A DNA stretch of 64,000 bases from an uncultured Bacteroidales bacterium (GCA_947303395.1 CAMYYD010000003.1:124001-188000), one strand, 5' to 3'. Shown: positions 1 to 9,056, numbered from the stretch's first letter. Numbers and translations: made by a program. The notes: generated by a model from the sequence alone, not told the origin.

Positions 1-19
1 AATGTCCATAGTATATAAT

Positions 20-781
20 TTAATCCCAATCTTTTGATACTCTAAAGTATTCACGGAACGCCTCCAGCTCAAACTCACTCAGTTCCGCTGTGAAAACACT
101 TTCGCCTGGCTGAGCCTGCTCCACCACACGTCCTTTCACATTCAAAATCATGCTTTCGCCTTTGTATTCGATGTTGCTATCGTCGATTCCGACTCTGTTC
201 ACTCCTACCACAAACGCTTGATTTTCAATAGCTCGCGCCCTTAACAATGTATTCCAAACCTCCGATTTCTTCTTTGGCCACTCAGCCGTGAAAATCGCTA
301 TATCGTACTCAAATTTACCATCTTTGAAGCTGTTTCTGTCCCACACCGGAAAACGCAGATCGTAGCACACAAACGGCCTGATTCTCCAGCCTTTCCACTC
401 AATCGTGATGCGCTCCTCGCCTGGGTTCAAACCCAATTCGCCTCCCATCGTAAACAGATGCCTCTTATTATAAAGGTAATATTTGCCGTCGGGCTGCATC
501 CAGACGAACGAGTTATAAAAACCGTTGTTATTCAAAATGATAGTCCCGCAAACAGCACAATTTTTCTCTCTTGCCTTCTCGCGCATCCATTGCATCGTCA
601 CGCCGTCAACCTCTTCAGCAAACTCATTCGGATCGGCAGGAAAGCCCGTCGTGAACGTCTCCGGAAACACGATAATATCAGTGTTTTCAACGTTTTTCAG
701 CATCTCGTCAAGATGACGGCGGTTAGCCTCCGGATCTCTCGCGATGACGTCGCTCTGAATGCATGTGACTCTCAAATCCAT
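20..781 (-). CDS. Nitrilase-superfamily amidohydrolase, omega-amidase (YafV/NIT2) type
   Basis: 253 aa, the usual length of the family. The Glu-Lys-Cys triad is visible in order: Glu in FPETF, Lys in YNKRHLF and the nucleophile Cys in VCYDLRFPVW. From family knowledge, YafV/NIT2-type enzymes are cytosolic and hydrolyse omega-amides such as alpha-ketoglutaramate, a repair and recycling reaction after glutamine transamination. No signal peptide. The ATG at 781 lies about 25 bases from a -7 box on the same strand. It is transcribed divergently from the barrel gene. The carbon-nitrogen hydrolase fold is secure; the exact substrate is inferred from overall resemblance. Confidence 0.85.
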   Translation of the reverse strand: MDLRVTCIQSDVIARDPEANRRHLDEMLKNVENTDIIVFPETFTTGFPADPNEFAEEVDGVTMQWMREKAREKNCAVCGTIILNNNGFYNSFVWMQPDGKYYLYNKRHLFTMGGELGLNPGEERITIEWKGWRIRPFVCYDLRFPVWDRNSFKDGKFEYDIAIFTAEWPKKKSEVWNTLLRARAIENQAFVVGVNRVGIDDSNIEYKGESMILNVKGRVVEQAQPGESVFTAELSEFELEAFREYFRVSKDWD

Positions 782-805
782 AAAAATTTCATTAAAAAAA
801 ACTTA

Positions 806-813
806 CAAATATA
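806..813 (-). promoter_or_regulatory. -7 promoter box of the amidohydrolase gene
   Basis: Read on the minus strand the site is TATATTTG, a full match to the Bacteroidota TAnnTTTG element, 25 bases before the ATG at 781. Confidence 0.55.
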
Positions 814-833
814 CTACTTTTATTTTTTTTGCT

Positions 834-841
834 TACTTTTG
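834..841 (+). promoter_or_regulatory. -7 promoter box of the outer-membrane barrel gene
   Basis: TACTTTTG matches TAnnTTTG and ends 19 bases before the ATG at 861. Together with the minus-strand box at 806-813 it forms a compact divergent promoter region. Confidence 0.55.
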
Positions 842-860
842 TAAAAATTTTTTTTGGAAA

Positions 861-1643
861 ATGAATAAGAAACTTACGTTTTTAATCTGCCTTTTGGCAA
901 TATTCGGACTGAAAATTTCAGCTCAGGAGGAATCGCATTGGGGACTGTTCTTGGGCGGTAGCGTTAACAAGATGAACATCGACAAGGGTTTTTATTATGA
1001 CGACAGCAGACGGCCTACTCCGACTCCTATCATCAATCCATCAAGCCACGACACCACTGGATATGATGCAGCATTTCCTATTGTTAGCAATGCTTCCGTC
1101 AAACCGAATGGCGGATTCATCATCGGGGGATTTTATGAGTATAAGGCTAGCGATTTGATTGGTCTTCAGTTCGAACTCCTTTATAATCAATATGGTTACA
1201 AGCTGAAAGGCTCTGTCGACCAAACTGATTATCATGGAGAAATCACCACATACGATTACAAGGCGAACATGAGAATAAGCAATTTTAGCGCTGCGGTTAT
1301 CGTGAAGATTCAGCCAATAAAATATCTTTCGGTTGACCTTGGCGTGCAACCCAGCTATTGCTTTAGAATGATAAAAGACGGCGAACTCGGAATTCTTCGA
1401 GAATCGACCGTTTACGATAGCGATAAAGAATATAACCCGTTGAATCTCAGCGCTCTTGGAGGTATAACTTACTATTGGAACAAAATATTTTTCTCAGCAC
1501 GTTATTCGCTAGGTTTCATGGATGTTTTGAAGGTCAAAACTCCTTATTATCTTAAAGATGAAAAGGAAGTTAAATATAATTACAAAGATGCGAAATCGAC
1601 AACAAGCGCTGTGCAATTAACTGTTGGATACCGCATTAAATAG
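861..1643 (+). CDS. PorT-like outer-membrane beta-barrel protein
   Basis: 260 aa from the ATG at 861. The frame is open further upstream, but that stretch overlaps the promoter and the divergent gene, and only from 861 does the protein begin with a clean signal peptide (about residues 1-21, ending ISAQ). The mature part alternates polar and aromatic residues in short strands with glycine turns and ends in VGYRIK, typical of small Bacteroidota barrels of the PorT/OMP_b-brl_2 kind. It probably sits in the outer membrane. No enzymatic motif. The exosortase-like gene follows 14 bases later on the same strand, so the two may be co-transcribed. Specific function unknown. Confidence 0.7.
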   Translation: MNKKLTFLICLLAIFGLKISAQEESHWGLFLGGSVNKMNIDKGFYYDDSRRPTPTPIINPSSHDTTGYDAAFPIVSNASVKPNGGFIIGGFYEYKASDLIGLQFELLYNQYGYKLKGSVDQTDYHGEITTYDYKANMRISNFSAAVIVKIQPIKYLSVDLGVQPSYCFRMIKDGELGILRESTVYDSDKEYNPLNLSALGGITYYWNKIFFSARYSLGFMDVLKVKTPYYLKDEKEVKYNYKDAKSTTSAVQLTVGYRIK

Positions 1644-1657
1644 TTTAGAGTTGATAG

Positions 1658-2266
1658 TTGAAAAGTATAAATAAAGATAGGATTAAAGAGCTTTACGCCG
1701 ATAAGCGCTATCAGTCGCTGTTCGACGTGGGACTATTTTTTGTGCTGATTTTCAGTTTCCATTTACTATATAATATTTGGAATTACAAGCTCGATTATTG
1801 GCCAATAAAAGGCACCGTCGACAAACTCTTCGCCTGGGCTTCGGCCTTGCTTTTCGACCAAAGCACATGGACTTTAGAGCATATTTTCAGGATGGATTTC
1901 TTTACGAAAGACCAGACAATAGCTTTCATGAACAATGAAGGAACATATTCGATGGTAACGGTGGCACCGGAATGCACCAGCCTCAAGCAATGGATGCACT
2001 GGCTTTTCCTCATGCTAATCTTCCCTGGACCATGGAAACACAAAGCTTGGTATATCCCGCTCGGCCTCGTCATTGTTGAGTTCACAAATGTAGTGAGAAT
2101 AGTCGGAATCGCTTTGTTTTTAAGACCTTTCCCACATGATTTCGCGTTAGCTCACGACGGAATCTTTAAAGTGATGTTCTACGTTGTTATCTTTTTGATG
2201 TGGGCTCTATGGAATGACAGGTTTCATCACAAAAAGTCTATTCCGCGGAAATCTCCTTCAGAGTAG
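1658..2266 (+). CDS. Exosortase/archaeosortase-family membrane transpeptidase (TTG start)
   Basis: 202 aa integral membrane protein with about five hydrophobic segments (near 22-42, 55-67, 112-124, 132-156, 170-187). The three catalytic-type residues of exosortases occur in the right order: Cys106 in APECTSLKQ, Arg147 in NVVRIVG and His166 in LAHDG. Family members cleave C-terminal PEP-CTERM-like tripartite signals and attach the protein to the envelope. The start is forced: a TAG stop lies directly before the TTG at 1658 and the next in-frame Met is residue 80. The 3' end overlaps the convergent ClC gene by 29 bases. No sorting-signal substrate was recognised in the window. It could be a related multi-pass protein of another family, but the triad argues against that. 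Confidence 0.7.
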   Translation: MKSINKDRIKELYADKRYQSLFDVGLFFVLIFSFHLLYNIWNYKLDYWPIKGTVDKLFAWASALLFDQSTWTLEHIFRMDFFTKDQTIAFMNNEGTYSMVTVAPECTSLKQWMHWLFLMLIFPGPWKHKAWYIPLGLVIVEFTNVVRIVGIALFLRPFPHDFALAHDGIFKVMFYVVIFLMWALWNDRFHHKKSIPRKSPSE

Positions 2267-4028
2267 CTTGATAAGCAGTGAACACATTGGCACGGGAAAT
2301 GTAACCGAGATATTTTCCGTTATCGACTATCACGATATTGTATTTGTGCGACTCCTCGAATTTCTGCACGATGCTCTCCATTGGCTCATCGTAATTGATA
2401 ACATAATCAGGATAAACCATGATTTTCTCGACAGAAGTGCCGTAAAGCGAGGTATCAAACATAAACTGCCGCACGTCGTCGAACAGGATATGACCTTTAA
2501 ACTCGCCATCTTCAGCCACAACTGGGAAAATGTTTCTTTGCGACGAAGCTATGATTTTCACCAAATCGCCAAGGGTCTTATCTGGACGTATTGTATTGAA
2601 GTTCGTCTCAATTAAGTGACTGGAAGTCATCATGTTAAGGATGGTTTCATCTTTATTGAACGACACCTTTACACCTTTTTCTGCTATGCTTTGCGTGTAA
2701 ATCGACTCCTTGAAGAACACCCTGTTGATTGCCAGCGACAATGCCGACACGACCATCAGCGGCACCATCAGCGAGTAGCCGTTAGTGATTTCAGCGATAA
2801 GGAAGATACCCGTCAGAGGAGCATGCAGCATACCTGCAATCAGACCGCTCATTCCCACGAGGGCAAATTTACCGACATCAAGATTGCCGCCCAACTCATT
2901 GACAACCAATGCGTAAACCAAACCAGTCATAGCACCGAGGAACAGAGCCGGAGCAAAAGTGCCTCCAACGCCACCAGCCGCAAAAGTCAGCGACGTCGCT
3001 AAAGCCTTGCAAAGGATTATCACAACGAAAATCAAAATCACAATCCAGATATTATCGTTGAACGGCTCGAAAATCGTGTTGAACAAAATCATGTCCGACT
3101 TGCCATTTAGCGCCGCATTGATTGTTTCGTAACCCTCACCATACAACGACGGGAACAGGAAAATCAAAGCACCAAGACCAAAAGCCGCGATAACAAAGCG
3201 CTGCCAAGGGTTTTCAATCTTACCGAACCTCTTGCTGACATCGAAATAAACCCTCATGAAATAAGCGGAGACAAGTCCCACCACAATACCTAAACCCACG
3301 TAATACAACGAGTTAGACGGAACAAACGACTCAGCAATAGTGATATCGTATTCAACAGCTTTTCCGAGGAAATAATATGAGGTGAGAATTGCGCAAAATG
3401 CCGATATAATAATAGGTACAAGCGCCGTCATTGAGATATCGATCATGAAGACCTCCATCGCGAAGATGACACCGGTTATAGGAGCCTGGAAGATCGACGC
3501 CAAAGCCGCCGCACCACCCATTCCTATCAACACGTTGATTTGCTTCTGGTTAAGCTTCAAAAGCTGACCTATATTCGAGCCGATCGAGCCGCCTGTCGAC
3601 ACAGATGGACCTTCCAATCCGACAGATCCGCCGAAACCGACCGTCAAAGCGCTGGTGATAATCGAGGAGAATGTCGTGTAAGGCTTCACTATGCCTTTAT
3701 TTCGCGACAAAGCATACAGGAGTCCAGGAATTCCATGTCCGACCTCTCGTCGGATTACATATCGTATCGTAATGATTGTCAATAAGATACCTACTGCTGG
3801 CAAAACAAAAAACAGAAGGTCGAAATTGCTGTTTAAAGTTCTGATGTAAAAGAACAGATCGCGTAATGAGTGAGTGAGGAATTTTATCAACACTGCGGCA
3901 ACGCCTGCCAAAAATCCTGTCGGGACGGCCAAAAGTATCATGAACTGCCGATCGGATAAATGCGCTAAACGCCATTTATTCAATGACTTAAAGAAAATCT
4001 TTGCCCGTGTTTTCAATCTTAATCTCAC
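2238..4028 (-). CDS. ClC-family chloride channel or Cl-/H+ antiporter with C-terminal CBS pair
   Basis: 596 aa from a GTG at 4028. ClC signature motifs are in order: GHGIPGLL (about 98-104), GSVGLEGPSV with the gating Glu139, and GGVGGTFAPALF (about 355), the GxFxP loop lining the anion path. About 10-12 membrane helices are followed by two CBS domains (about 465-590) that in this family bind adenine nucleotides and gate transport. Inner membrane. The start is uncertain: the only -7 box ends 5 bases before the GTG, so the transcript would be leaderless, or translation starts at ATG 3941 (Met30), which still precedes the first helix. Tail-to-tail overlap with the exosortase gene. Confidence 0.92.
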   Translation of the reverse strand: MRLRLKTRAKIFFKSLNKWRLAHLSDRQFMILLAVPTGFLAGVAAVLIKFLTHSLRDLFFYIRTLNSNFDLLFFVLPAVGILLTIITIRYVIRREVGHGIPGLLYALSRNKGIVKPYTTFSSIITSALTVGFGGSVGLEGPSVSTGGSIGSNIGQLLKLNQKQINVLIGMGGAAALASIFQAPITGVIFAMEVFMIDISMTALVPIIISAFCAILTSYYFLGKAVEYDITIAESFVPSNSLYYVGLGIVVGLVSAYFMRVYFDVSKRFGKIENPWQRFVIAAFGLGALIFLFPSLYGEGYETINAALNGKSDMILFNTIFEPFNDNIWIVILIFVVIILCKALATSLTFAAGGVGGTFAPALFLGAMTGLVYALVVNELGGNLDVGKFALVGMSGLIAGMLHAPLTGIFLIAEITNGYSLMVPLMVVSALSLAINRVFFKESIYTQSIAEKGVKVSFNKDETILNMMTSSHLIETNFNTIRPDKTLGDLVKIIASSQRNIFPVVAEDGEFKGHILFDDVRQFMFDTSLYGTSVEKIMVYPDYVINYDEPMESIVQKFEESHKYNIVIVDNGKYLGYISRANVFTAYQATLKEISAE

Positions 4029-4032
4029 ATCG

Positions 4033-4040
4033 CAAAAATA
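4033..4040 (-). promoter_or_regulatory. -7 promoter box of the ClC gene
   Basis: TATTTTTG on the minus strand. Its 3' end is only 5 bases from the GTG at 4028, so transcription would begin almost exactly at that codon. Confidence 0.5.
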
Positions 4041-4085
4041 AAAAATGAATTTTTATTATGAATGTTTTTTTTAAAAAATTTTGAG

Positions 4086-4093
4086 TATTTTTG
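4086..4093 (+). promoter_or_regulatory. -7 promoter box of the exoA operon
   Basis: TATTTTTG, 17 bases before the ATG at 4111. Divergent from the ClC promoter 45 bases away. Confidence 0.55.
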
Positions 4094-4110
4094 CATTGTG
4101 AATTAATGGT

Positions 4111-4875
4111 ATGAGGATTATTAGCTACAACGTAAACGGAATTCGTGCTGCAATTTCGAAAGGATTGCTCGAGTGGCTTGAGGCTGTCTCGCCGGATGTC
4201 GTTTGTTTTCAAGAGCTTAAGGCTACGCCCGATCAGATTCCAGTGATGGAGTTTGAAGCGATAGGATATCATTGCTACTGGTTCTCAGCTCAAAAAAAAG
4301 GTTACAGCGGCGTTGGAATTCTCACAAAAATGGAGCCTGACAACGTCGTTATCGGAATGAACAACAAGAAATACGATGACGAAGGCCGTTTTCTGAGAGC
4401 CGATTTTGGTGATTTGTCGGTCGTCAGCGTGTATCATCCTTCTGGAACTACAGGTGAGGAACGTCAGGATTTCAAGATGGAATGGCTCGATTTCTTCAGA
4501 AAATACGTCAACGAACTAAGAAAAACGCGTCCAAATCTTGTACTTTCGGGCGATTACAACATCTGCCATGAGGCCATCGACATCCACGATCCGGTAAGAA
4601 ATGCTACAAATTCAGGCTTTTTGCCAGAGGAGCGTCAGTGGTTCACCGATTTTTTGAGCGACGGATATATCGACAGTTTCCGTCACCTTTGCAAGGAGCC
4701 GAATCATTATTCATGGTGGAGCTACCGTGCTAACGCAAGGGAGAACAACAAAGGTTGGCGCATTGATTATCATATAGTTACCAATTCATTAAAAGATAAA
4801 TTGTTAAATGCGGAGATACTGCCGGAAGCCAAGCATTCCGACCATTGCCCGATAAGTGTTGAAATAAAAATTTAA
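4111..4875 (+). CDS. xth: Exodeoxyribonuclease III / AP endonuclease (ExoA type)
   Basis: 254 aa cytosolic DNA-repair nuclease of the endonuclease/exonuclease/phosphatase fold. Visible active-site blocks: NVNGIRAAI near the N-terminus, FQELKA with the metal-binding Glu, SGDYNI (catalytic Asp and Asn), WRIDYHIV and the C-terminal SDHCPI with the catalytic His. It cleaves abasic sites and removes 3' blocking groups in base-excision repair. First gene of a plus-strand operon: the M15 peptidase starts 3 bases after its stop and mnmA follows. The linkage to the peptidase looks positional rather than functional. Confidence 0.95.
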   Translation: MRIISYNVNGIRAAISKGLLEWLEAVSPDVVCFQELKATPDQIPVMEFEAIGYHCYWFSAQKKGYSGVGILTKMEPDNVVIGMNNKKYDDEGRFLRADFGDLSVVSVYHPSGTTGEERQDFKMEWLDFFRKYVNELRKTRPNLVLSGDYNICHEAIDIHDPVRNATNSGFLPEERQWFTDFLSDGYIDSFRHLCKEPNHYSWWSYRANARENNKGWRIDYHIVTNSLKDKLLNAEILPEAKHSDHCPISVEIKI

Positions 4876-4878
4876 GAC

Positions 4879-5754
4879 ATGCTCGATAAAATAGTTATTT
4901 GGTTCATCGACCACAAAGATTTTTTTATTGACAATATTCCATATTTCATTTTAGGATTTATCGGAATCATTATTCTTATTTGGATTCTTTGGTTTTTTAA
5001 GTCGAAAAGAAGAAGAAGACATATGAGATTCCATTGGCATCATTTCACTTATGCCATCGGACTCAGAAGAGTCATGTCGAGACATTACGTCAGCAAGGTT
5101 CACGTGCACGAATGCTTCGATCCGCTCGTCGACTTCCTTCCACACAAACACATAATTTTCAACACAGAGACACTCGAAGAACCGAATCTCATCAGAAAAG
5201 AAGTGCTTTTCAAACTTTATAGAATTGCCGACAATCTTCCAAAAGGTATTAACCTTAAGATTTACAACACTTTCCGTTCAAGAATAAAAATGAACGACGC
5301 TTTTGAGGCCGTCATAGCACAGATTACAGCTGAAGATCCGACAATCGGTCGTCACGAGGCGATGAAGCTCGCAAAATACAAGACTGCTGATCCTAAAGGC
5401 AGCATCGGAGGTCACGAGACAGGCGGCGCAGTCGACGTGGCACTCTGCGACGACAATGGCAAAGACTTAGACTTCGGTACGAAGTTCCACGAATTCAACG
5501 ATGCCACGTTCACATACAACAGTCACATCACCAAGGAGCAAAGAAGAAACCGCAAAAAACTCGTCAAAATGATGAAAAAACAAGGCTTCGTGAATTTCCC
5601 TGCCGAGTGGTGGCATTTCTCATATGGCGACAGAATGTGGGCGGCTTACAAAGGCAAACGCAACGGCGGCATTTACGGCTCAGCGGAGACCGAGATGGGC
5701 GGTCATTATGGCTTCACCATCCCTGTAAAAAGAACCATTCACGAGAAGCGCTAA
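4879..5754 (+). CDS. Membrane-anchored M15-family D-Ala-D-Ala peptidase (VanX/VanY-like)
   Basis: 291 aa. One N-terminal membrane segment (about 17-37) followed by an Arg/Lys-rich turn, so the catalytic domain is tethered to the membrane. Zinc-site motifs of family M15 are present: HETGGAVDVAL (the HxxGxAxD form) around residue 178 and EWWH around 242. The family cleaves D-Ala-D-Ala dipeptides or trims peptidoglycan stems. I cannot tell dipeptidase from carboxypeptidase. Middle gene of the exoA operon, 3 bases after exoA and 6 before mnmA. Normal envelope maintenance is more likely than glycopeptide resistance, because no vanH/vanA partners are present. Confidence 0.82.
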   Translation: MLDKIVIWFIDHKDFFIDNIPYFILGFIGIIILIWILWFFKSKRRRRHMRFHWHHFTYAIGLRRVMSRHYVSKVHVHECFDPLVDFLPHKHIIFNTETLEEPNLIRKEVLFKLYRIADNLPKGINLKIYNTFRSRIKMNDAFEAVIAQITAEDPTIGRHEAMKLAKYKTADPKGSIGGHETGGAVDVALCDDNGKDLDFGTKFHEFNDATFTYNSHITKEQRRNRKKLVKMMKKQGFVNFPAEWWHFSYGDRMWAAYKGKRNGGIYGSAETEMGGHYGFTIPVKRTIHEKR

Positions 5755-5760
5755 TAAACG

Positions 5761-6822
5761 ATGGAAGTAGCTGCATTGGTTTCAGGCGGCGTCGACAGCT
5801 CTGTCATTGTGCCTCTCCTTAAGGAGCAAGGCATTGATCCTCATATCTTTTACATCAAAATCGGACTCGAAGGCAAGGAAGACCTCATGGACTGCCCTTC
5901 GGAGGAAGATATTGAGATTACCACCTACATCGCAAAGAAATACGGCTGTAAGTTCGACATCGTCGACCTGCAAAAAGAGTATTACGACCGCGTGGCACAA
6001 TACACAATGGACTCGGTGCGCAAAGGTCTCACACCAAATCCCGATGTGATGTGCAACAGATTCATCAAATTTGGCGCCTTCGATGAAAAGGCAGGCTATC
6101 AGTTTGACCGCATCGCCACTGGACATTACGCTCAGCAATGGATTGACGCAGAAGGAGTTGCATGGCTTGGAACGGCGGTCGACACTTTCAAAGACCAGAC
6201 CGATTTCTTAGCAAGAATCACATACGCTCAACTTAAAAAGGCCATGTTTCCTGTTGGAGGCATTCCCAAAAGCGAGGTTCGCCAGCTAGCCGAGAAATAC
6301 GGACTCCCAAGTGCTCAACGTCACGATTCGCAAGGAATTTGCTTCCTCGGAAAGATAAATTACAACGACTACATCCGCGAATACGTAGGCGAAAAAGAAG
6401 GCGACATCATAGAACTCGAGACCGGCAAGAAGCTCGGCAAGCACAAAGGATTCTGGTTTCACACCATCGGTCAACGCAAAGGCTTGGGCTTAGGCGGCGG
6501 TCCGTGGTTCGTGGTGAAAAAAGACACCGACCAGAACATCATTTACGTCTCACAAGGCTACGACCCTGAAGCACAATACACCAACATCATTGAATTGGTT
6601 GATGTGCAGGCGATGAACCCTGTCATCAAGTTCACTGAAGGAGAAAAGGTTCGTTACAAAATCCGTCACCAGCCGGAGTTCCGCACCGGCACACTCAGCA
6701 TCACCGAAAGAGGCCTGAAAATCAACTCAGATGTGATGATTTCAGGAGTTGCCAGCGGTCAGTTCGGGACGATTTATCACGCCACGGAACCGGTAGTGCT
6801 GGGCAGTGGCATTATAGAATAA
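5761..6822 (+). CDS. mnmA: tRNA 2-thiouridine(34) synthase MnmA
   Basis: 353 aa. The PP-loop SGGVDSS (residues 8-14) binds ATP to adenylate U34 of tRNA-Lys/Glu/Gln. The two cysteines needed for sulfur transfer are in NPDVMCNRF and GICFLGK. Cytosolic; acts with a sulfur relay not encoded here. Its N-terminus differs from the E. coli type and resembles the second MnmA variant found in Bacteroidota. Last gene of the three-gene plus-strand operon and directly followed by a strong hairpin terminator. Confidence 0.93.
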   Translation: MEVAALVSGGVDSSVIVPLLKEQGIDPHIFYIKIGLEGKEDLMDCPSEEDIEITTYIAKKYGCKFDIVDLQKEYYDRVAQYTMDSVRKGLTPNPDVMCNRFIKFGAFDEKAGYQFDRIATGHYAQQWIDAEGVAWLGTAVDTFKDQTDFLARITYAQLKKAMFPVGGIPKSEVRQLAEKYGLPSAQRHDSQGICFLGKINYNDYIREYVGEKEGDIIELETGKKLGKHKGFWFHTIGQRKGLGLGGGPWFVVKKDTDQNIIYVSQGYDPEAQYTNIIELVDVQAMNPVIKFTEGEKVRYKIRHQPEFRTGTLSITERGLKINSDVMISGVASGQFGTIYHATEPVVLGSGIIE

Positions 6823-6857
6823 AAAAACTAGACGACCATTTAGGTCGTCTAGTTTTT
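6823..6857. terminator. Bidirectional intrinsic terminator
   Basis: A 15-bp perfect stem (6823-6837 with 6843-6857) around a 5-base loop, with A-tract on the left and T-tract on the right. It lies between the convergent mnmA and EF-G2-like genes and can serve both strands. Confidence 0.9.
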
Positions 6858-6874
6858 AGAGACCAACAATTATG

Positions 6875-9010
6875 TTAATCCTCGTCCTTCTTTGATTCCT
6901 CGTAAGCCTTCAACAGCTTGGTCTGGACATCGGCCGGGACCTGAGCGTATTCAGCATATTGCATCGTGAATGAACCACGACCTGAGGTGAGTGAGCTCAA
7001 TGATGTTGAATAACGGTCCATCTCTGCGAGCGGCACTCTAGCGCGGATAATCTGGTAGTTTCTGTCTGAATCCATACCCATGATGATAGCGCGACGGCCT
7101 TGGAGGTCAGTGTTGACTGCACCCATCATATCTTCTGGCATGCGGACTGTGAGATCGTAGATAGGTTCCATGATCTTAGGACCTGCTGCCTTGAATGCGA
7201 TTGAGAATGCCATACGACCAGCGATCTTAAATGCCATTTCGTTTGAATCGACTGGGTGCATCTTACCATCGTAAACGTAGACGATGATGTCGCGGGCGTA
7301 TGAACCTGTCAACGGACCTTCCTCCAAACGCTCGTTGATACCTTTCAAGATAGCTGGCATGAAACGTGCGTCGATAGCACCACCGACGATACAGTTCTTG
7401 AAGATGAGCTTGCCGCCCCATGGGAGGTCGTACTCCTGAGTGTCACGGACCTGGAGGTCTGTTGGGTCGGTGTAGCCTTCATAGTAAGGAGCCAAGCGCA
7501 TGTGGACCTCACCGAACTGACCTGAACCACCTGACTGTTTCTTGTGACGGTAGTCGCCGTTAGCAGCCTTTGTGATAGTCTCTCTGTAAGGGATCTTAGG
7601 TGATGCGAACTCAACAGCAATCTTGTGGACGTTGTCGAGGTACCATTTAATTGTGTTGAGGTGATATTCACCCTGGCACTGAAGGATATTCTGTTTCAAC
7701 TCGCGTGACATACCTGTGAGGATAGTCGGGTCTGTCTTGTGCATATCGTTGAGGATACCACCGAGTTTTTCATCTTCCTGTGAGTTAACAGCCTTGATAG
7801 CGACTGAGAAGATAGGTGTTGGGAACTTGATTGCCGGGAATGCAGCTTCTGCGACCTTTGCGTCGACGAGGCTGTCGCTCACGCGGACATCTTTCAACTT
7901 GATTGTTGAGATGATATCGCCAGCGCAGGCTTTCTCAACTCTCTCGCGGTTCTTACCGTTTGAAACGAGGATCTGTGAGATACGCTCTTTGTTGCCTGTA
8001 CGTGGGTTGACGAGGTCCTGAGCCTCAGCCACTGTACCGCCATAGATACGTGCCATAGCAACGTCACCAACGTTCTGCTCGTTAGAAATCTTGAAGAAGA
8101 ACATTGCTGTTGGCTCGTTAACGTCGTTGTGGAACTCTGTGCCGTTCTCAGCCTTGATAGGAGCAACGTGTGCCGGTGATGGGCAGGCGTTGACGATGAA
8201 CTCGAGAAGACGTGTCACGCCAGCGCCGCTCTTTGCTGCGCCGCAGATCACTGGGAACATCTCGCGTTTTGCGATACCCATGCGGATACCTTTTTCCATA
8301 TCTTCCTCTGAAAGTGTACCTTCGTCGAAGAATTTCTCCATCAAAGCGTCGTCACCTTCTGCAGCGTGCTCGATAAGAGCATCGTGAAGCTCAGCAGCTT
8401 TGTCAGCGAGGTTAGCAGGGATGTCCTGAACCTCAGGAGCGCCGTTGCCGTTCTTGAAAACGAGCATCTTCTTCATAATGAGGTCGATGACAGCGTTGAA
8501 GCCTTCGCCAGCGTTCACTGGGAACTGGATTGGAGTAACCTTATCTCCGAAGTATTCTTTCAACTGATGAATTGTGTCGTCGAAGTTAGCGTTGTTGTGG
8601 TCGAGCTGGTTCATGAAGAACACGACTGGCTTGTTAGTGTTAGCAGCGTGTTTCCATGCATTTTCTGTTGTGGCCTCAACACCTGACTGTGAATTGACTG
8701 TGAACACAGCTGTGTCGGCAGCGGTCAGACAAGCGACGATATCGCCAGAGAAATCGCTAAAGCCAGGAGTATCCAAGATGTTGATTTTCTTGTCGTTAAA
8801 GATTGTGTAGCACAAGCTGGCGTTAACAGAGATACCGCGCTCCATTTCGATCGGGCGGTAGTCTGACACTGTGTTCTTGCTGGTAGTGTCGCCTTTTCTG
8901 TTGATGAGCTTACCTTCGAAAATCATGTTTTCGGCAAGCGTGGTCTTTCCGGATTTAGCAGCTCCAATGAGAGCTATGTTACGGATGTCGTCTGTCTGAA
9001 ATACCTTCAT
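6875..9010 (-). CDS. EF-G paralogue of the EF-G2 type with altered GTPase motifs
   Basis: 711 aa with the full five-domain EF-G layout: G domain (about 8-280), domain II (about 300-385), domains III-V to the end. P-loop GAAKSGKT (16-23) is intact. The switch-II motif reads DTPGFSDF, so Phe84 replaces the catalytic His of DTPGH, and the guanine-specificity motif NKxD reads NQLD (134-137). From the literature on Bacteroides, an EF-G paralogue (EF-G2) supports translation during carbon starvation without hydrolysing GTP; these changes fit that class. It is unlikely to be the housekeeping FusA, which normally sits in the rpsL-rpsG operon. A tetracycline-protection protein is less likely. Confidence 0.85.
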   Translation of the reverse strand: MKVFQTDDIRNIALIGAAKSGKTTLAENMIFEGKLINRKGDTTSKNTVSDYRPIEMERGISVNASLCYTIFNDKKINILDTPGFSDFSGDIVACLTAADTAVFTVNSQSGVEATTENAWKHAANTNKPVVFFMNQLDHNNANFDDTIHQLKEYFGDKVTPIQFPVNAGEGFNAVIDLIMKKMLVFKNGNGAPEVQDIPANLADKAAELHDALIEHAAEGDDALMEKFFDEGTLSEEDMEKGIRMGIAKREMFPVICGAAKSGAGVTRLLEFIVNACPSPAHVAPIKAENGTEFHNDVNEPTAMFFFKISNEQNVGDVAMARIYGGTVAEAQDLVNPRTGNKERISQILVSNGKNRERVEKACAGDIISTIKLKDVRVSDSLVDAKVAEAAFPAIKFPTPIFSVAIKAVNSQEDEKLGGILNDMHKTDPTILTGMSRELKQNILQCQGEYHLNTIKWYLDNVHKIAVEFASPKIPYRETITKAANGDYRHKKQSGGSGQFGEVHMRLAPYYEGYTDPTDLQVRDTQEYDLPWGGKLIFKNCIVGGAIDARFMPAILKGINERLEEGPLTGSYARDIIVYVYDGKMHPVDSNEMAFKIAGRMAFSIAFKAAGPKIMEPIYDLTVRMPEDMMGAVNTDLQGRRAIIMGMDSDRNYQIIRARVPLAEMDRYSTSLSSLTSGRGSFTMQYAEYAQVPADVQTKLLKAYEESKKDED

Positions 9011-9056
9011 TTTGTTTAAATTCTATATTTATTAATACTTTTTTTCAATTTGGGTG

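Noticed and set aside
4879..5754. Glycopeptide-resistance gene
   Set aside because: M15 motifs alone do not indicate resistance; vanS, vanR, vanH and vanA-type neighbours are absent.
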